Source: an uncultured Victivallis sp.
GTDB lineage: Bacteria; Verrucomicrobiota; Lentisphaeria; Victivallales; Victivallaceae
Direction of reading: 5' to 3'
Assembly: GCF_944391105.1 (NCBI RefSeq)
Contig: NZ_CALXSK010000025.1
Coordinates: forward strand, 1-52,105
Length of the DNA: 52,105 bases
Positions 34,201 to 42,091 of the stretch are shown one piece after another. The notes beneath the pieces are model-generated. The model was not told the origin of the DNA and ran no database searches. It was given only the letters and a program-made list of their open reading frames with translations. The stretch's first letter is position 1. Each line of letters opens with the position of its first letter. Position numbers and translations under genes: made by a program.

Positions 34201-35803
34201 CTTCAGCCCGGTCAGGGACGACTGGAATACTCCGCTCGAACCGTTCGCAACGCTGCCGCCACTCGCCGCCTTCGCGCTTGAACAGGGAAAACTTGTCGAA
34301 ACCGATGCGGCTGTAACCGATTTCCAGCTGAACACCCGGCTCGGACCGACGGCCGGAGTGCGCAATTGCAGTACGATCGCTTATTCGCTGCCGCTGCCGC
34401 CGCCGGAGGATCTGACGATTCCGGGGATTCGCAATGCGGGCGAACTCGGGCGCGCGTGGAATGAGATCTTCGCTTCCGGCGTGCGTTTCTCCTGCGGCGG
34501 AGGCGTTCCGGTCACGGCGTGGACTCCCGCGAAACCCGCCGGGGATATCCCGACAGGAAACATCGACCTTTTCGCGTGGAACTTCGGAATGACCACCGCT
34601 CTTCAGGGCGGACTCCTGCTCGATGAATCGAACCGGATGAAACTCGAGGAACGGTGCCGCAACCGCTTCATCGAGCCGATTGAACTCTATCAATACAAGA
34701 ACTTCGTGCGTCACCGCGAGGAGCCGTTCAGCGGACTCAAATATCCGATCAGCTTCAACAGCTACTATCCGAACACCACCGTTTATGCGCCGGGGATGGG
34801 AACGAAGATCATCTACGGCGATGTGAACGAAGCGTGCACGGTGACCAGCTGGGTCGGCCGCCAGCTCGCGGATGTTTACGGCCACGCGGGACTCGTGCGT
34901 TCCAACTGGCACTTCTTCCGGGAGATCATGCGCCACAATCTCTTCATCGACGATTACGCGTTCCACACCGGCAGCTGCCGCGAATTCGGCGTCGGCGCCT
35001 GGATCGATATGCTCAACGGCGAATATGCCGGAATGGTCTACTTCTCGCGTCTTGCGGAACTCGCGGGGGACGACGCCACCGCGGAGCATGCGCTTTACCG
35101 CGCCGCCAAACGTACGCTCCCCACGCTGATGCGCCTCCATTTCAAGAGTTATCTGAACCGGGCGATGCCGGAATTTGACACCTCCGCGATCGGGCTTGTG
35201 ACCGGATTCGGGGAGGACGGAGTCAAGACCATGCGTTTCCCGACCGGGAATTTCGTGACGGCGATGGATCTCTTCGATCTGTCGCAGGGGTCACCCGGCG
35301 TGCTCTATCGACTCTACCGCGACCGCGCGCTGCCGGAGATCCAGACTTATCTGCGGGAGACTTCACTGCCGATTCTGACCGATGAGAAGAATTTCATCAT
35401 GCGTTCGGCCTACCTTCAGCCGTTCTCGATGTACGGGGAAGATCCGGCTGCGCTCGAACGGGCAACCGCCAGAGTTCTCGAACTGCATGGGGAAAATCTC
35501 AAACGCGACTGGCCCGGCATCTGCGCGCCGTTCCACTTCGGCTGCACGCTCTGGCGCAAATATTCCGCTCCGGCCTTCGCGGAGTGCAACGAACTGGACA
35601 TCTCCCGCGCCGTGTACGATCCCGACACCCGGAAACTCGAGGTTGACTTCGAAGCCGGGCCGCGGAGCCGGCTCGTAGTCGAGAGCGTCACCCCGCCGAA
35701 GCGCATCCTGCGGAACGGTTCCGAGGTCGAGGCCGCGAAGGCCGACGCCGGGGCTCTCCTTCCGCTGCTCCCCGGAGAAAACCGCTTCGTCCTTGAATTC
35801 TGA
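31277..35803 (+). CDS. Very large secreted protein of unknown family, probably glycan-active
   Basis: 1508 residues with a signal peptide (KFLMLCGLAACTAVCA, cleavage near residue 19). Visible architecture: two related N-terminal beta-sandwich units of ~125 residues (about 40-165 and 200-325), each with an N-N-Y-V-x-A motif and an R-N-G-K-W motif and ending in LRQLKFVL/LKQLKFIL; a Rossmann-like region to ~560; a jelly-roll like the sugar-binding domain of GH2 enzymes near 640-780 (VDRTWLNGVVIGETGE); and from ~1095 a long helical region (NLFIDDYAFHTGSCREFG) that may be an alpha/alpha-toroid as in lyases and hydrolases. I cannot assign a known family or catalytic residues. Strong AAAGGAGG precedes the ATG. 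Last gene of its module. Confidence 0.85.
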   Translation: MRKFLMLCGLAACTAVCAADWVLLPAGSRGEGKVTPAPDGFSIELVNSDGVNNYVTAMSNPAPVPAAGKQMSFTLRGSAENGKAVLTPFILIERNGKWITHEGPTLPILSCEEKAVRLDFKEFRDNTSPGTLRQLKFVLRSTGEPQGKKSMIEIRKFNISDAVAASTETPEVKQQADALPSGIDNLKFRLLAVPGVGDGKVTDNGRSGCVISLTNTAKNNYVIALSQLNGRAAAQQKLAFRVRGKSTNGSAHLTTCLVVIRNGKWDNINTSGIEVRNDEYKTVVYGLDTDFSLGDALWELKQLKFILNGSGNPAGSTAEVEIEDVRIVSADELSGAGVDFIVVPSPREKQVRTVPGVTPVKVWFDFDNDDLSGRIQSRVSPGIIDDPVTTAGFRGRLLDNAEGIVELADSPEAADVLVYSRAAPGNPAAVLDGLAKGKRLIVYGDPADPEVSVRLPIALEPLALTGFASRSKVGKAAEHPLLSGRTFVDGDFGRYFKSSLRRGRALLSFEDGTPFLAEDGAILHFACGIGSALEPGEVFYDKFFLRAAALGNAPALAALDAREKELLAQRAAADSSLVDSVLEEAGITPAAELVYRPGMSRDNMGRFGWLIGEGLSCDSISRDLTVSNGAQSYRFDADGKLSIPFADWSRKVVKGEVAFPSAAAASGEIDPCEEWSGVGEVEYTTELLMDPAWKGKRLVFEVKGGIDDVDRTWLNGVVIGETGETVPYHWMTPRVYPIPQDKVRWGEPNRFTVRVGNLRGEARFGSRPYLTVSENAGTPEIAVSAVDWIGKTYRVKSNGQTRELQMTLLAPFIRYTFPQSEVMLAQENTFDYAAWSTGQGVRIADLRRTPEFFDRKRDGKWNAPWLLLFRRKEGKPLLLVFASQPGSLAAQLRGTVLEGIRISGSDGRPVGVVGAGWPWGVTTPDSTNWPEALPETALRQIAQGVNMALNLPVGCDEIFALDRQNQRVRIVNRFRFSPVRDDWNTPLEPFATLPPLAAFALEQGKLVETDAAVTDFQLNTRLGPTAGVRNCSTIAYSLPLPPPEDLTIPGIRNAGELGRAWNEIFASGVRFSCGGGVPVTAWTPAKPAGDIPTGNIDLFAWNFGMTTALQGGLLLDESNRMKLEERCRNRFIEPIELYQYKNFVRHREEPFSGLKYPISFNSYYPNTTVYAPGMGTKIIYGDVNEACTVTSWVGRQLADVYGHAGLVRSNWHFFREIMRHNLFIDDYAFHTGSCREFGVGAWIDMLNGEYAGMVYFSRLAELAGDDATAEHALYRAAKRTLPTLMRLHFKSYLNRAMPEFDTSAIGLVTGFGEDGVKTMRFPTGNFVTAMDLFDLSQGSPGVLYRLYRDRALPEIQTYLRETSLPILTDEKNFIMRSAYLQPFSMYGEDPAALERATARVLELHGENLKRDWPGICAPFHFGCTLWRKYSAPAFAECNELDISRAVYDPDTRKLEVDFEAGPRSRLVVESVTPPKRILRNGSEVEAAKADAGALLPLLPGENRFVLEF

Positions 35804-35810
35804 ACAAAAC

Positions 35811-35837
35811 GGGCGCGGGAGATTTCCCCCCGCGCCC
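35811..35837. repeat. GC-rich hairpin between convergent genes
   Basis: Nine-base arms (35811-35819 and 35829-35837) form a perfect stem 7 bp after the stop of the 1508-residue protein. It lacks a T tract on the plus strand. It precedes a second hairpin that does have one. Confidence 0.5.
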
Positions 35838-35848
35838 TCCAGCATGGC

Positions 35849-35881
35849 CCGGTCTGCCGTTATGCGGAGACCGGTTTTTTT
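35849..35881 (+). terminator. Intrinsic terminator overlapping the end of the RND pump gene
   Basis: CCGGTCT (35849-35855) pairs with AGACCGG (35868-35874), followed by seven T (35875-35881): a good plus-strand terminator for the upstream module. The 3' arm and T tract are also the last sense codons of the convergent RND gene, whose stop codon (35860-35862) sits in the loop. Confidence 0.7.
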
Positions 35882-38800
35882 CCGCTTCGCAACAGGCGGT
35901 GCAACAGGCGGCGCAGACGGTGCCGCCGCGGTTTGGCCGTGTCATGAACGAAGATGAAGTAGAGCGCCGGAATCACATAGAGCGTCAGCAGCGACGCGAT
36001 CGAAAGGCCGCCGACCACACCCATGCCGCAGCTCGCGCGCAGTTCCGAACCGAGTCCGGTTCCGAGTGCCATCGGCAGCATGCCGGCGACTGAAGCGATG
36101 CTTGTCATCACGATCGGACGGAACTTTGACTGGGTCGCGAGCAGCATCGCCTTGTGGGTCGTCACTCCGGATTTAACCAGTGTTGCGCACTCGTCCATGA
36201 TGAGGATCGCGTTGTTCACCACGATGCCGATCATCATCACCCCGCCGAGAAGTCCCATGAGCGACATCGACATTCCTGTCGCCCAGAGCGTCGCATACAT
36301 GCCGAGGAATCCGAGCGGCACCGTGAACATGATGAGGAACGGGCGCGTCCAGGACTCCATGATCGCCGCAATCAGAAGATAGGTCAGCAATGTCGCCAGA
36401 ATGATGACCTGACCGAATTCCCGGGCCGTCTCATTCATGAGTTCGACGTTCCCGCTCATTCGGACGCCATAGCCCGGCGGCAGCGCCTCCAGCGCGATTT
36501 CCCCGATCGTCTGGGAGACCGTGCCGAGCGCCATCCCCGGCGCCGTGTTCGCGTAGAGCCACATGGTCCGGATCTTGTCGTAGCGGTTGATGACCACAGG
36601 ACGGGTGTCCTCGGTGATTTCCGCAAGAGCCTCCACGCCGAGCGGATTGTTGTCCTTGACCGCGGGAGCCGCCTGGCGGAGCTGCTCTTCCCCATACTCC
36701 TTGGCGTTTTTCACCCGGATGTCGAACGTGCGCGTGCCGCTGCGGAAATCCCCGACTTCGATGCCGTCCAGCGACCCGAGCAGATATTCATACAACTCGT
36801 TGGCCGACATGTCGAGATTCTGAAGCACGGTCCGGCGCGGCGTGATGTTGATGTTCGGCTTGCGTTCACGGCGGCTCGAATCAAGATCGCGCGTGATGCC
36901 CAGGGTCGGCAGTTTTTCCATGACGGTCATCTCGGCGTTCTCAAGCACCTCAAGATCATTACCGTTCATCACGCAGCGGATCTCCGCGCCACTGCCGCCG
37001 AACGTCGACGGAATCGACAATGTCAGACGGCAGTTGTCGAGGTAGGATAGCTCTTCCCGTACTTGCGCGAGCAGATCGTAAATCGTCTCCTCCCGCTCGA
37101 ATTTTTCCGAGGTTTTCAACGTGATCTGCCCGAGGTAGACCGCGGAATTCACCTGCCCGGAACCACCGTCCGAGTCGCCGATCGTGATCGACATGCCGCG
37201 GATGAAGTCGAACTTTTTCAGATGATCGGCCGCTTCCCGGATGAGCTTGTCGGTCGTCTCAAGATTGTAGTTGGTCGGAAACTCGAGTTTGATCCGGATC
37301 TCCCCCTGGTCGCAGAACGGCAGAAATGACAGCCCCACCTTGGGCACAATAAAGAGCACGGTTGAGAGTGCCAGCGCCACTACCGCCGCCATCAGCAGAA
37401 TCGGATGACGCGCCGTCCATTCGATGGAGCGGTCAAATTTCCGGCAGAGCCAGTCATAGCCGAGATCCCACGGAACGAATATGCGTTGCAGCAGACTCTT
37501 CTTCTCTGGTTCATCGGCCTTTTTCCGTTTTTTCTGCTTCAGCAGCACACATGCGAGAATCGGGGTCAGCGTGAAGCTGATGAAGAGCGAAACCAGCGTC
37601 GCCCCGACCATCACCCCGGCGAACGGCACCATCATGCTGCCGATCCGGGTCGTCATCATCATCACCGGAACGAAAACCACCACGTTTGTGAGCGCGCTGG
37701 CCGAGACCGCCGCGATGACTTCCCCCGTTCCGCGTTCGGCAGCGGTTTTGATCGGTTCGCCCTTGTCGATGTGCTTGAAGATGTTCTCAATGACGACGAT
37801 CGAGTTCGTCACCAGAACGCCGACCGAACACCCGAGCGACAGCAGCGTCATGATGTTGAACGAGTAGTTGAACCACACCATCACCGCGAACGTCACAATC
37901 ACCGAAATCGGCATCGATACCATGACGATGAAAGTCGATTTCGGTTCGTGCAGGAAGAGGAACAGCAGCACCGCCGTCAGAATGATGCCCGTGATGATGC
38001 TGCTCCAAGCATCGTCGACCGACGCCTGGATGAAAGCTCCCGAGTCAGTGAACCAGAAGAGCTCCATCCCGGTCGGCAGTTCGCCGTTCGCAACCATCTG
38101 GTCGAATCGCTGACGGATGCCTCGGATCACTTCGATCGCGTTCGCCTCGCCTTTTTTGACGATCTTGAACCGGGCGGCAGGCTGACCGTTGACATAGGCC
38201 TTGCTGCGCACCTCCCGGCTCATCAGCTTTACGTCCGCAACATCGCGCAGGTAGACGCGCTTGTCCTTGAATTTCCCGACTTCCAGCGCTTTGATCTGCT
38301 CAACATCCTTGAAGTCGCCATTGAACGTGACGTTTTTTTCGCCCTTGTCGAACTGGATGCGCCCGAGCGGCTCGCGGACGTTGTTCTCGCGCAGTTTCGA
38401 GACGACGTCGTTGATGGAAAGATTCATCGCCGTGAGCTTTTCCCGATTCAGCAGCACGTGGATCTGCATCTCGTTCGCACCGTAGACGCGCACTTCTCCG
38501 ACTCCGGGAACGGAGGCGAACCGGTCGGCGATCACGTCATCGGCGTAGTCGTAAAGATCATCCTGGGTGCGGTCGCCGACGAGAAACACCTGGGAAACCG
38601 TGGTCGCATTCGTGTCGATCTTGCGGATCGTCGGTTCGTTCGCGCCGTCGGGGAGGTCTTCGCGAATGCGGTTCAGAGCTTCCCGGATTTCGGTCGCGGC
38701 GATGTCCACGTCCGTACCCATGTTGAATTCAAGCTGAATCCGCGCTTCATCCTCCATGGACATGCTTGTGATATGCTTGATTCCGTCCAGAGACGAAACC

Positions 38801-39009
38801 GCGTCCTCGATGCGCTTGGCGATTTCAACTTCGATTTCAGTCGGACTGGCCCCCTGGTATTCGCACCGCACAAGTACGGTCGGAATCTCCATGTTCGGCA
38901 GCAGGTCGATGCTGAGCCGGGGATAGAGGCTGATTCCGATCATCACCAGAACAATGATGAGCGCCGTCATCGCAATCGGACGCTGGACGGACCATTTACT
39001 CAGAAACAT
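35860..39009 (-). CDS. RND-family efflux transporter, AcrB/HAE1-like
   Basis: 1049 residues, the normal size of an AcrB-type pump: first helix PIAMTALIIVLVMIGISLYP, two large periplasmic loops and two blocks of TM helices. Typical motifs are present (LLPNMEIPTVLVRCEYQGASPTE; VPGVGEVRVYGANEMQIHV; FRPIVMTSIASVAGMLPMALG). However, the TM4 proton-relay Asp pair is replaced: the aligned segment reads GVLVTNSIVVIEN with T401/N402 in place of Asp-Asp, and the TM10 Lys is replaced by Asn (IVVNNAILI, N932). Start ATG has GGAGGGACGG upstream. Pairs with the adaptor encoded directly before it; no TolC-type gene is nearby. Confidence 0.93.
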   Translation of the reverse strand: MFLSKWSVQRPIAMTALIIVLVMIGISLYPRLSIDLLPNMEIPTVLVRCEYQGASPTEIEVEIAKRIEDAVSSLDGIKHITSMSMEDEARIQLEFNMGTDVDIAATEIREALNRIREDLPDGANEPTIRKIDTNATTVSQVFLVGDRTQDDLYDYADDVIADRFASVPGVGEVRVYGANEMQIHVLLNREKLTAMNLSINDVVSKLRENNVREPLGRIQFDKGEKNVTFNGDFKDVEQIKALEVGKFKDKRVYLRDVADVKLMSREVRSKAYVNGQPAARFKIVKKGEANAIEVIRGIRQRFDQMVANGELPTGMELFWFTDSGAFIQASVDDAWSSIITGIILTAVLLFLFLHEPKSTFIVMVSMPISVIVTFAVMVWFNYSFNIMTLLSLGCSVGVLVTNSIVVIENIFKHIDKGEPIKTAAERGTGEVIAAVSASALTNVVVFVPVMMMTTRIGSMMVPFAGVMVGATLVSLFISFTLTPILACVLLKQKKRKKADEPEKKSLLQRIFVPWDLGYDWLCRKFDRSIEWTARHPILLMAAVVALALSTVLFIVPKVGLSFLPFCDQGEIRIKLEFPTNYNLETTDKLIREAADHLKKFDFIRGMSITIGDSDGGSGQVNSAVYLGQITLKTSEKFEREETIYDLLAQVREELSYLDNCRLTLSIPSTFGGSGAEIRCVMNGNDLEVLENAEMTVMEKLPTLGITRDLDSSRRERKPNINITPRRTVLQNLDMSANELYEYLLGSLDGIEVGDFRSGTRTFDIRVKNAKEYGEEQLRQAAPAVKDNNPLGVEALAEITEDTRPVVINRYDKIRTMWLYANTAPGMALGTVSQTIGEIALEALPPGYGVRMSGNVELMNETAREFGQVIILATLLTYLLIAAIMESWTRPFLIMFTVPLGFLGMYATLWATGMSMSLMGLLGGVMMIGIVVNNAILIMDECATLVKSGVTTHKAMLLATQSKFRPIVMTSIASVAGMLPMALGTGLGSELRASCGMGVVGGLSIASLLTLYVIPALYFIFVHDTAKPRRHRLRRLLHRLLRSGKKPVSA

Positions 39010-39022
39010 GGCCGTCCCTCCG

Positions 39023-40195
39023 TTATTCCGCGTTGATCGGCCGCAGCAGCGAACCGTTGTTCACAAAGGTTTGACCCGTCACCACGATGCGTTCGTTCAG
39101 AAGGTTGTCCGCATTCACCACTTCGCAGTATTTGCCGTCGACGATGCCGCGGACAACGTCGATGCTTTTCGCTCGATTCTCCTTGTCGATTGCGTAGACG
39201 ATGTAGCGGTCGTTTGCGCGCAGCAGCATCGCGTCGGCCGGGAGTCCATAGGCCTCCTTCTCTTCGAGGATGATGTTCAGGTCACACAAGGTTCCGCTCA
39301 CGAGCTGGATTTCCCGGGGCACCTGCACCTTGAGCTTGAACGTGCGGCTTTCGGGATCGATGCTCGGCGCCTTGTAAGTCACGACGCCGCGCCCTTTCTC
39401 CACGCCGTCGAGTGCGAAGATCACCGGCGTCGTGCCGGCTTTGACCATATCGTAATAACCGGCGCTGATGTAGCAGATCACCTCCTGTTCCCCGGGATTT
39501 TCGAGTCGCAGGATGTTCTGACCGGTGACGACATATTCGTTCTCCTCGACGTATTTGTCCGTAACCACGCAGTCGAACGGAGCGTAGACGATCGAGTCAT
39601 CGAGATTTTTTCTGGCGATGACGAGATTCCCCTCGGCCTGTTTGAGCTGAGCCTCGGCGTTGACGATCGCGGCCTGGGCGGAGTTGACGTCGGTCTCGGC
39701 TTTTTTATAGTTGGTCTCGTAGGTTTCGAATTCGCTTTCGCTGGTCGCTTTCGAGCTCCACAGCGAGAGGAATCGCTTGTAGTCGAGCGTCGCCTTTTCC
39801 TCCAGGATCTTCGCGCTCTGCAGCGAAAGTTTCGCGCTTTCGAGTTCGGCCTGCTTGACCTTGATCTCATCCTCGCGGACCGTGACCTGGTTCTTCAGGA
39901 TCTGGCGGTCGATGCCAAAGAGCGTGTCTCCCTTTTTTCGGACATCCCCCTCGTCGACCTTCAGGAGTTCAAGCGTTCCGCTGATCTTTGCGGAAAGAAC
40001 GGCATATTCGACCGGCCAGACTGTCCCCTGTACCGGAATCTGGTGGCGGAACACCCGTTTTTCCAGCGGCTTGAGCGTGACGCGGATCTCACGTTCAGCG
40101 ATCTCCTTTTTCTGTTCTTTCCCGCATCCGCCGCAGTGTGCCAGCACGATTCCTGCTGCGGCGATGCACGACAATGAGCGCAATAATGTGTGCAT
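39023..40195 (-). CDS. RND efflux periplasmic adaptor (membrane fusion) lipoprotein
   Basis: 390 residues. N-terminal lipoprotein-type signal ending around AHCGGCGKEQ. QGTVWPVEYAVLSAKISGTLE begins the lipoyl/barrel-sandwich region, a coiled-coil hairpin follows (ILKNQVTVREDEIKVKQAEL... to LEQAEGNLVIARKNL-type sequence), then DDSIVYAPFDCVVTDKYVEE closes the lipoyl domain, and a beta-barrel with VQVPREIQLVSGTLCDLNI-like sequence. It would link the pump to an outer-membrane channel. GGGGGGGAGG precedes the ATG. Promoter and repeat elements upstream suggest regulation by the neighbouring two-component system. Confidence 0.92.
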   Translation of the reverse strand: MHTLLRSLSCIAAAGIVLAHCGGCGKEQKKEIAEREIRVTLKPLEKRVFRHQIPVQGTVWPVEYAVLSAKISGTLELLKVDEGDVRKKGDTLFGIDRQILKNQVTVREDEIKVKQAELESAKLSLQSAKILEEKATLDYKRFLSLWSSKATSESEFETYETNYKKAETDVNSAQAAIVNAEAQLKQAEGNLVIARKNLDDSIVYAPFDCVVTDKYVEENEYVVTGQNILRLENPGEQEVICYISAGYYDMVKAGTTPVIFALDGVEKGRGVVTYKAPSIDPESRTFKLKVQVPREIQLVSGTLCDLNIILEEKEAYGLPADAMLLRANDRYIVYAIDKENRAKSIDVVRGIVDGKYCEVVNADNLLNERIVVTGQTFVNNGSLLRPINAE

Positions 40196-40237
40196 GAATC
40201 CTCCCCCCCAGGAGTGTTGTTAAATGGTCATTTCTAT

Positions 40238-40265
40238 AAAATAGCACGTGGGAAGAAGGTTGCAA
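40238..40265 (-). promoter_or_regulatory. Promoter of the RND efflux operon
   Basis: On the minus strand TTGCAA (40265-40260), a 16-bp spacer and TATTTT (40243-40238), about 43 bp before the adaptor ATG. The -35 box is part of a row of direct repeats. Confidence 0.55.
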
Positions 40266-40288
40266 TGACCTTGACAGAATCTTGACAA
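40260..40288 (-). promoter_or_regulatory. Pho-box-like direct repeats upstream of the efflux operon
   Basis: Read on the minus strand: TTGTCAA, 4 bp, CTGTCAA, 4 bp, ATTGCAA. The first two units differ at one base, and all three are spaced at exactly 11 bp, one helical turn. Seven-base direct repeats separated by 4 bp are the architecture of the Pho box (CTGTCAT repeats) bound by PhoB dimers. The last unit overlaps the -35 box, as for an activator of this class. Confidence 0.5.
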
Positions 40289-40332
40289 AATACTGATTCA
40301 GGTGCGACAAATCGTCCGCCTGAGGCGTGCGG

Positions 40333-42090
40333 TTATGCCGGGACGGGGATTCGCAGATGGAAACAGGCCCCTTCTCCGGGGCGGGTGTCGACGGATACGC
40401 TCCCTCCGTGGTGGAGCGCAACGTGTTTGACGATCGCCAGGCCGATGCCGTTGCCGTTCTGCCGGGTGTGGCTGGAAGGAACGCGGTAAAATCGTTTGAA
40501 GATGCGGTCGACATGTTCCGGCGCGATGCCGCAGCCGTAATCCCGTACACGGAAATCGAGTGTCTGATCCGGCAGAAGCGTGGCGGAGACCTCGATTTTC
40601 GAGGTCCCGCTGTGGAGGATCGCGTTGCGGATCAAATTATTCAGCGCCTGCTGAAGCAGCAGCGCGTCTCCGGGCAGTTCCAGTTCGGGACATGTTCCGG
40701 CGACGAGTTCGATTCCGGCGGTTTCCGCATCGGGCTTGCACACTTCGATGGAGCTGCGGATCACCGCCTGCGGCCGGACCGGGAGAAAATCGTTCTCCCC
40801 GTCGCGGCGCATGGTTTCGAGCGCGTTCAGCGTAAGAAAGTTCTGGAGCAGCGCGTGCAGCCGTTCCGATTGCAGCGTCAGAGTCCGGATACAGCGGGAT
40901 TTATACTCCTCGTTGTCGAGCGCGCCGTTGTTGATCGCGTCGACGGCGCCGACGATGCCGGTCAGCGGGGTTTTCATCTCATGCGAGATCGCGGCGATGA
41001 ATTCCGTGCGGTCCGCTTCGAGTTTGCGGATGTCCGAAAGATCCGTGAGCGTGACGAGGACATACCGGTTCCCCTCCCGCGTGAATGAGACGGCATTGAC
41101 GAACATCTGCAGCTTTTTTTCTCCGCTCCGGATGCGGAACTCCCCGGAACGGATTCCGGCATCATCCGTGGAGCGGATGAAATCCAGGAGTTCGGGCGGA
41201 CACTCCGGCGTGCCCGGGGCGGCCGGATCCGCACCGGGGTAGAAGAGCCGGCAGGCGGTCCGGTTGCACCGTTCAACCCGTTCCTCTGCGTTGATGAGCA
41301 GAATCGCTTCGGTCAGGGCGTCGAGGATCGCTTTGCGTTCGCTCGCGTCATCGCGCAGGGAGACGATCTGTTTCTTCAGCTGGTCGGTCAGACTTTGCAG
41401 GCACAGTGCGATTTCGTGTACGATGCCGTGGCGTGGAACATAGATCGGATATTCGAGTTCTCCGGCCGCGATCTTCGACATGCTCGCGAAAAGCCGGTTC
41501 AGCGGCGAACGGACGAGATAGACGAAGTAGGCGATGAGAACCGCCGCAGAGAGAAGTCCGAACACGGTCAGCACAATCATGCTTCGACGGGTCTGCCGCA
41601 TGAGCATGGTCATGCTGTTGCATTTCGCGGCCATGAGCAGCAGATACTCCTGTCCCCCCACCCGGAAGTGGGCGGAGTGGTAGATCATGAAAGACTGGAG
41701 CGGTTCATCATATTTGACGAGAACATCCTCCTGCTCGTTCTGCCGGAAGATTCCGCGCACTTCCGGTGTCCGGAGATGTTCGGCCAGGTAGTCGGGGGAA
41801 TTTTCCGTTTCGACCACGAGTCCCTTGCCGCGGGCGATGATTTTTGCGACCATCGGATTTGCGCCCCGGCTGCGGAAAAGCCGCCGCAGATTCTCCAGAT
41901 TGCCTGTTTCGAGCTGCTCCTTGCAGAAGCGGACGAGAAAGTAGTTGTTCCGCCTGGTCTCGTCGGCGACTTCGCGGAAATACGCCTCCTGAAAGTTCGC
42001 GAGCTGAATGTCCAGCAGAAAGATCGAAATGACGATGATTCCACCGATCAGCGCCGGAATGAAAAGAAAAACGGAGTCTCGCCGGGCCAT
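40333..42090 (-). CDS. Sensor histidine kinase, PhoR-like
   Basis: 585 residues. TM1 at about 8-27, a periplasmic or extracytoplasmic sensor region of ~140 residues, TM2 near 170-192 (IVLTVFGLLSAAVLIAYFVYLV), a HAMP linker, a PAS-like domain around 260-355 (LTEAILLINAEERVERCNR), the HisKA dimerisation helix with phospho-acceptor H370 (AAISHEMKTPLTGIVGA), and a HATPase domain with N box NNLIRNAILHSG, G1 DYGCGIAPEH, F box FKRFYRV and G2 GNGIGLAIV. The order resembles PhoR. ATG 42090 follows the response regulator stop by one base; another ATG 21 nt earlier overlaps it. Phosphorylates the regulator encoded upstream. Confidence 0.93.
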   Translation of the reverse strand: MARRDSVFLFIPALIGGIIVISIFLLDIQLANFQEAYFREVADETRRNNYFLVRFCKEQLETGNLENLRRLFRSRGANPMVAKIIARGKGLVVETENSPDYLAEHLRTPEVRGIFRQNEQEDVLVKYDEPLQSFMIYHSAHFRVGGQEYLLLMAAKCNSMTMLMRQTRRSMIVLTVFGLLSAAVLIAYFVYLVRSPLNRLFASMSKIAAGELEYPIYVPRHGIVHEIALCLQSLTDQLKKQIVSLRDDASERKAILDALTEAILLINAEERVERCNRTACRLFYPGADPAAPGTPECPPELLDFIRSTDDAGIRSGEFRIRSGEKKLQMFVNAVSFTREGNRYVLVTLTDLSDIRKLEADRTEFIAAISHEMKTPLTGIVGAVDAINNGALDNEEYKSRCIRTLTLQSERLHALLQNFLTLNALETMRRDGENDFLPVRPQAVIRSSIEVCKPDAETAGIELVAGTCPELELPGDALLLQQALNNLIRNAILHSGTSKIEVSATLLPDQTLDFRVRDYGCGIAPEHVDRIFKRFYRVPSSHTRQNGNGIGLAIVKHVALHHGGSVSVDTRPGEGACFHLRIPVPA

Positions 42091-42091
42091 T

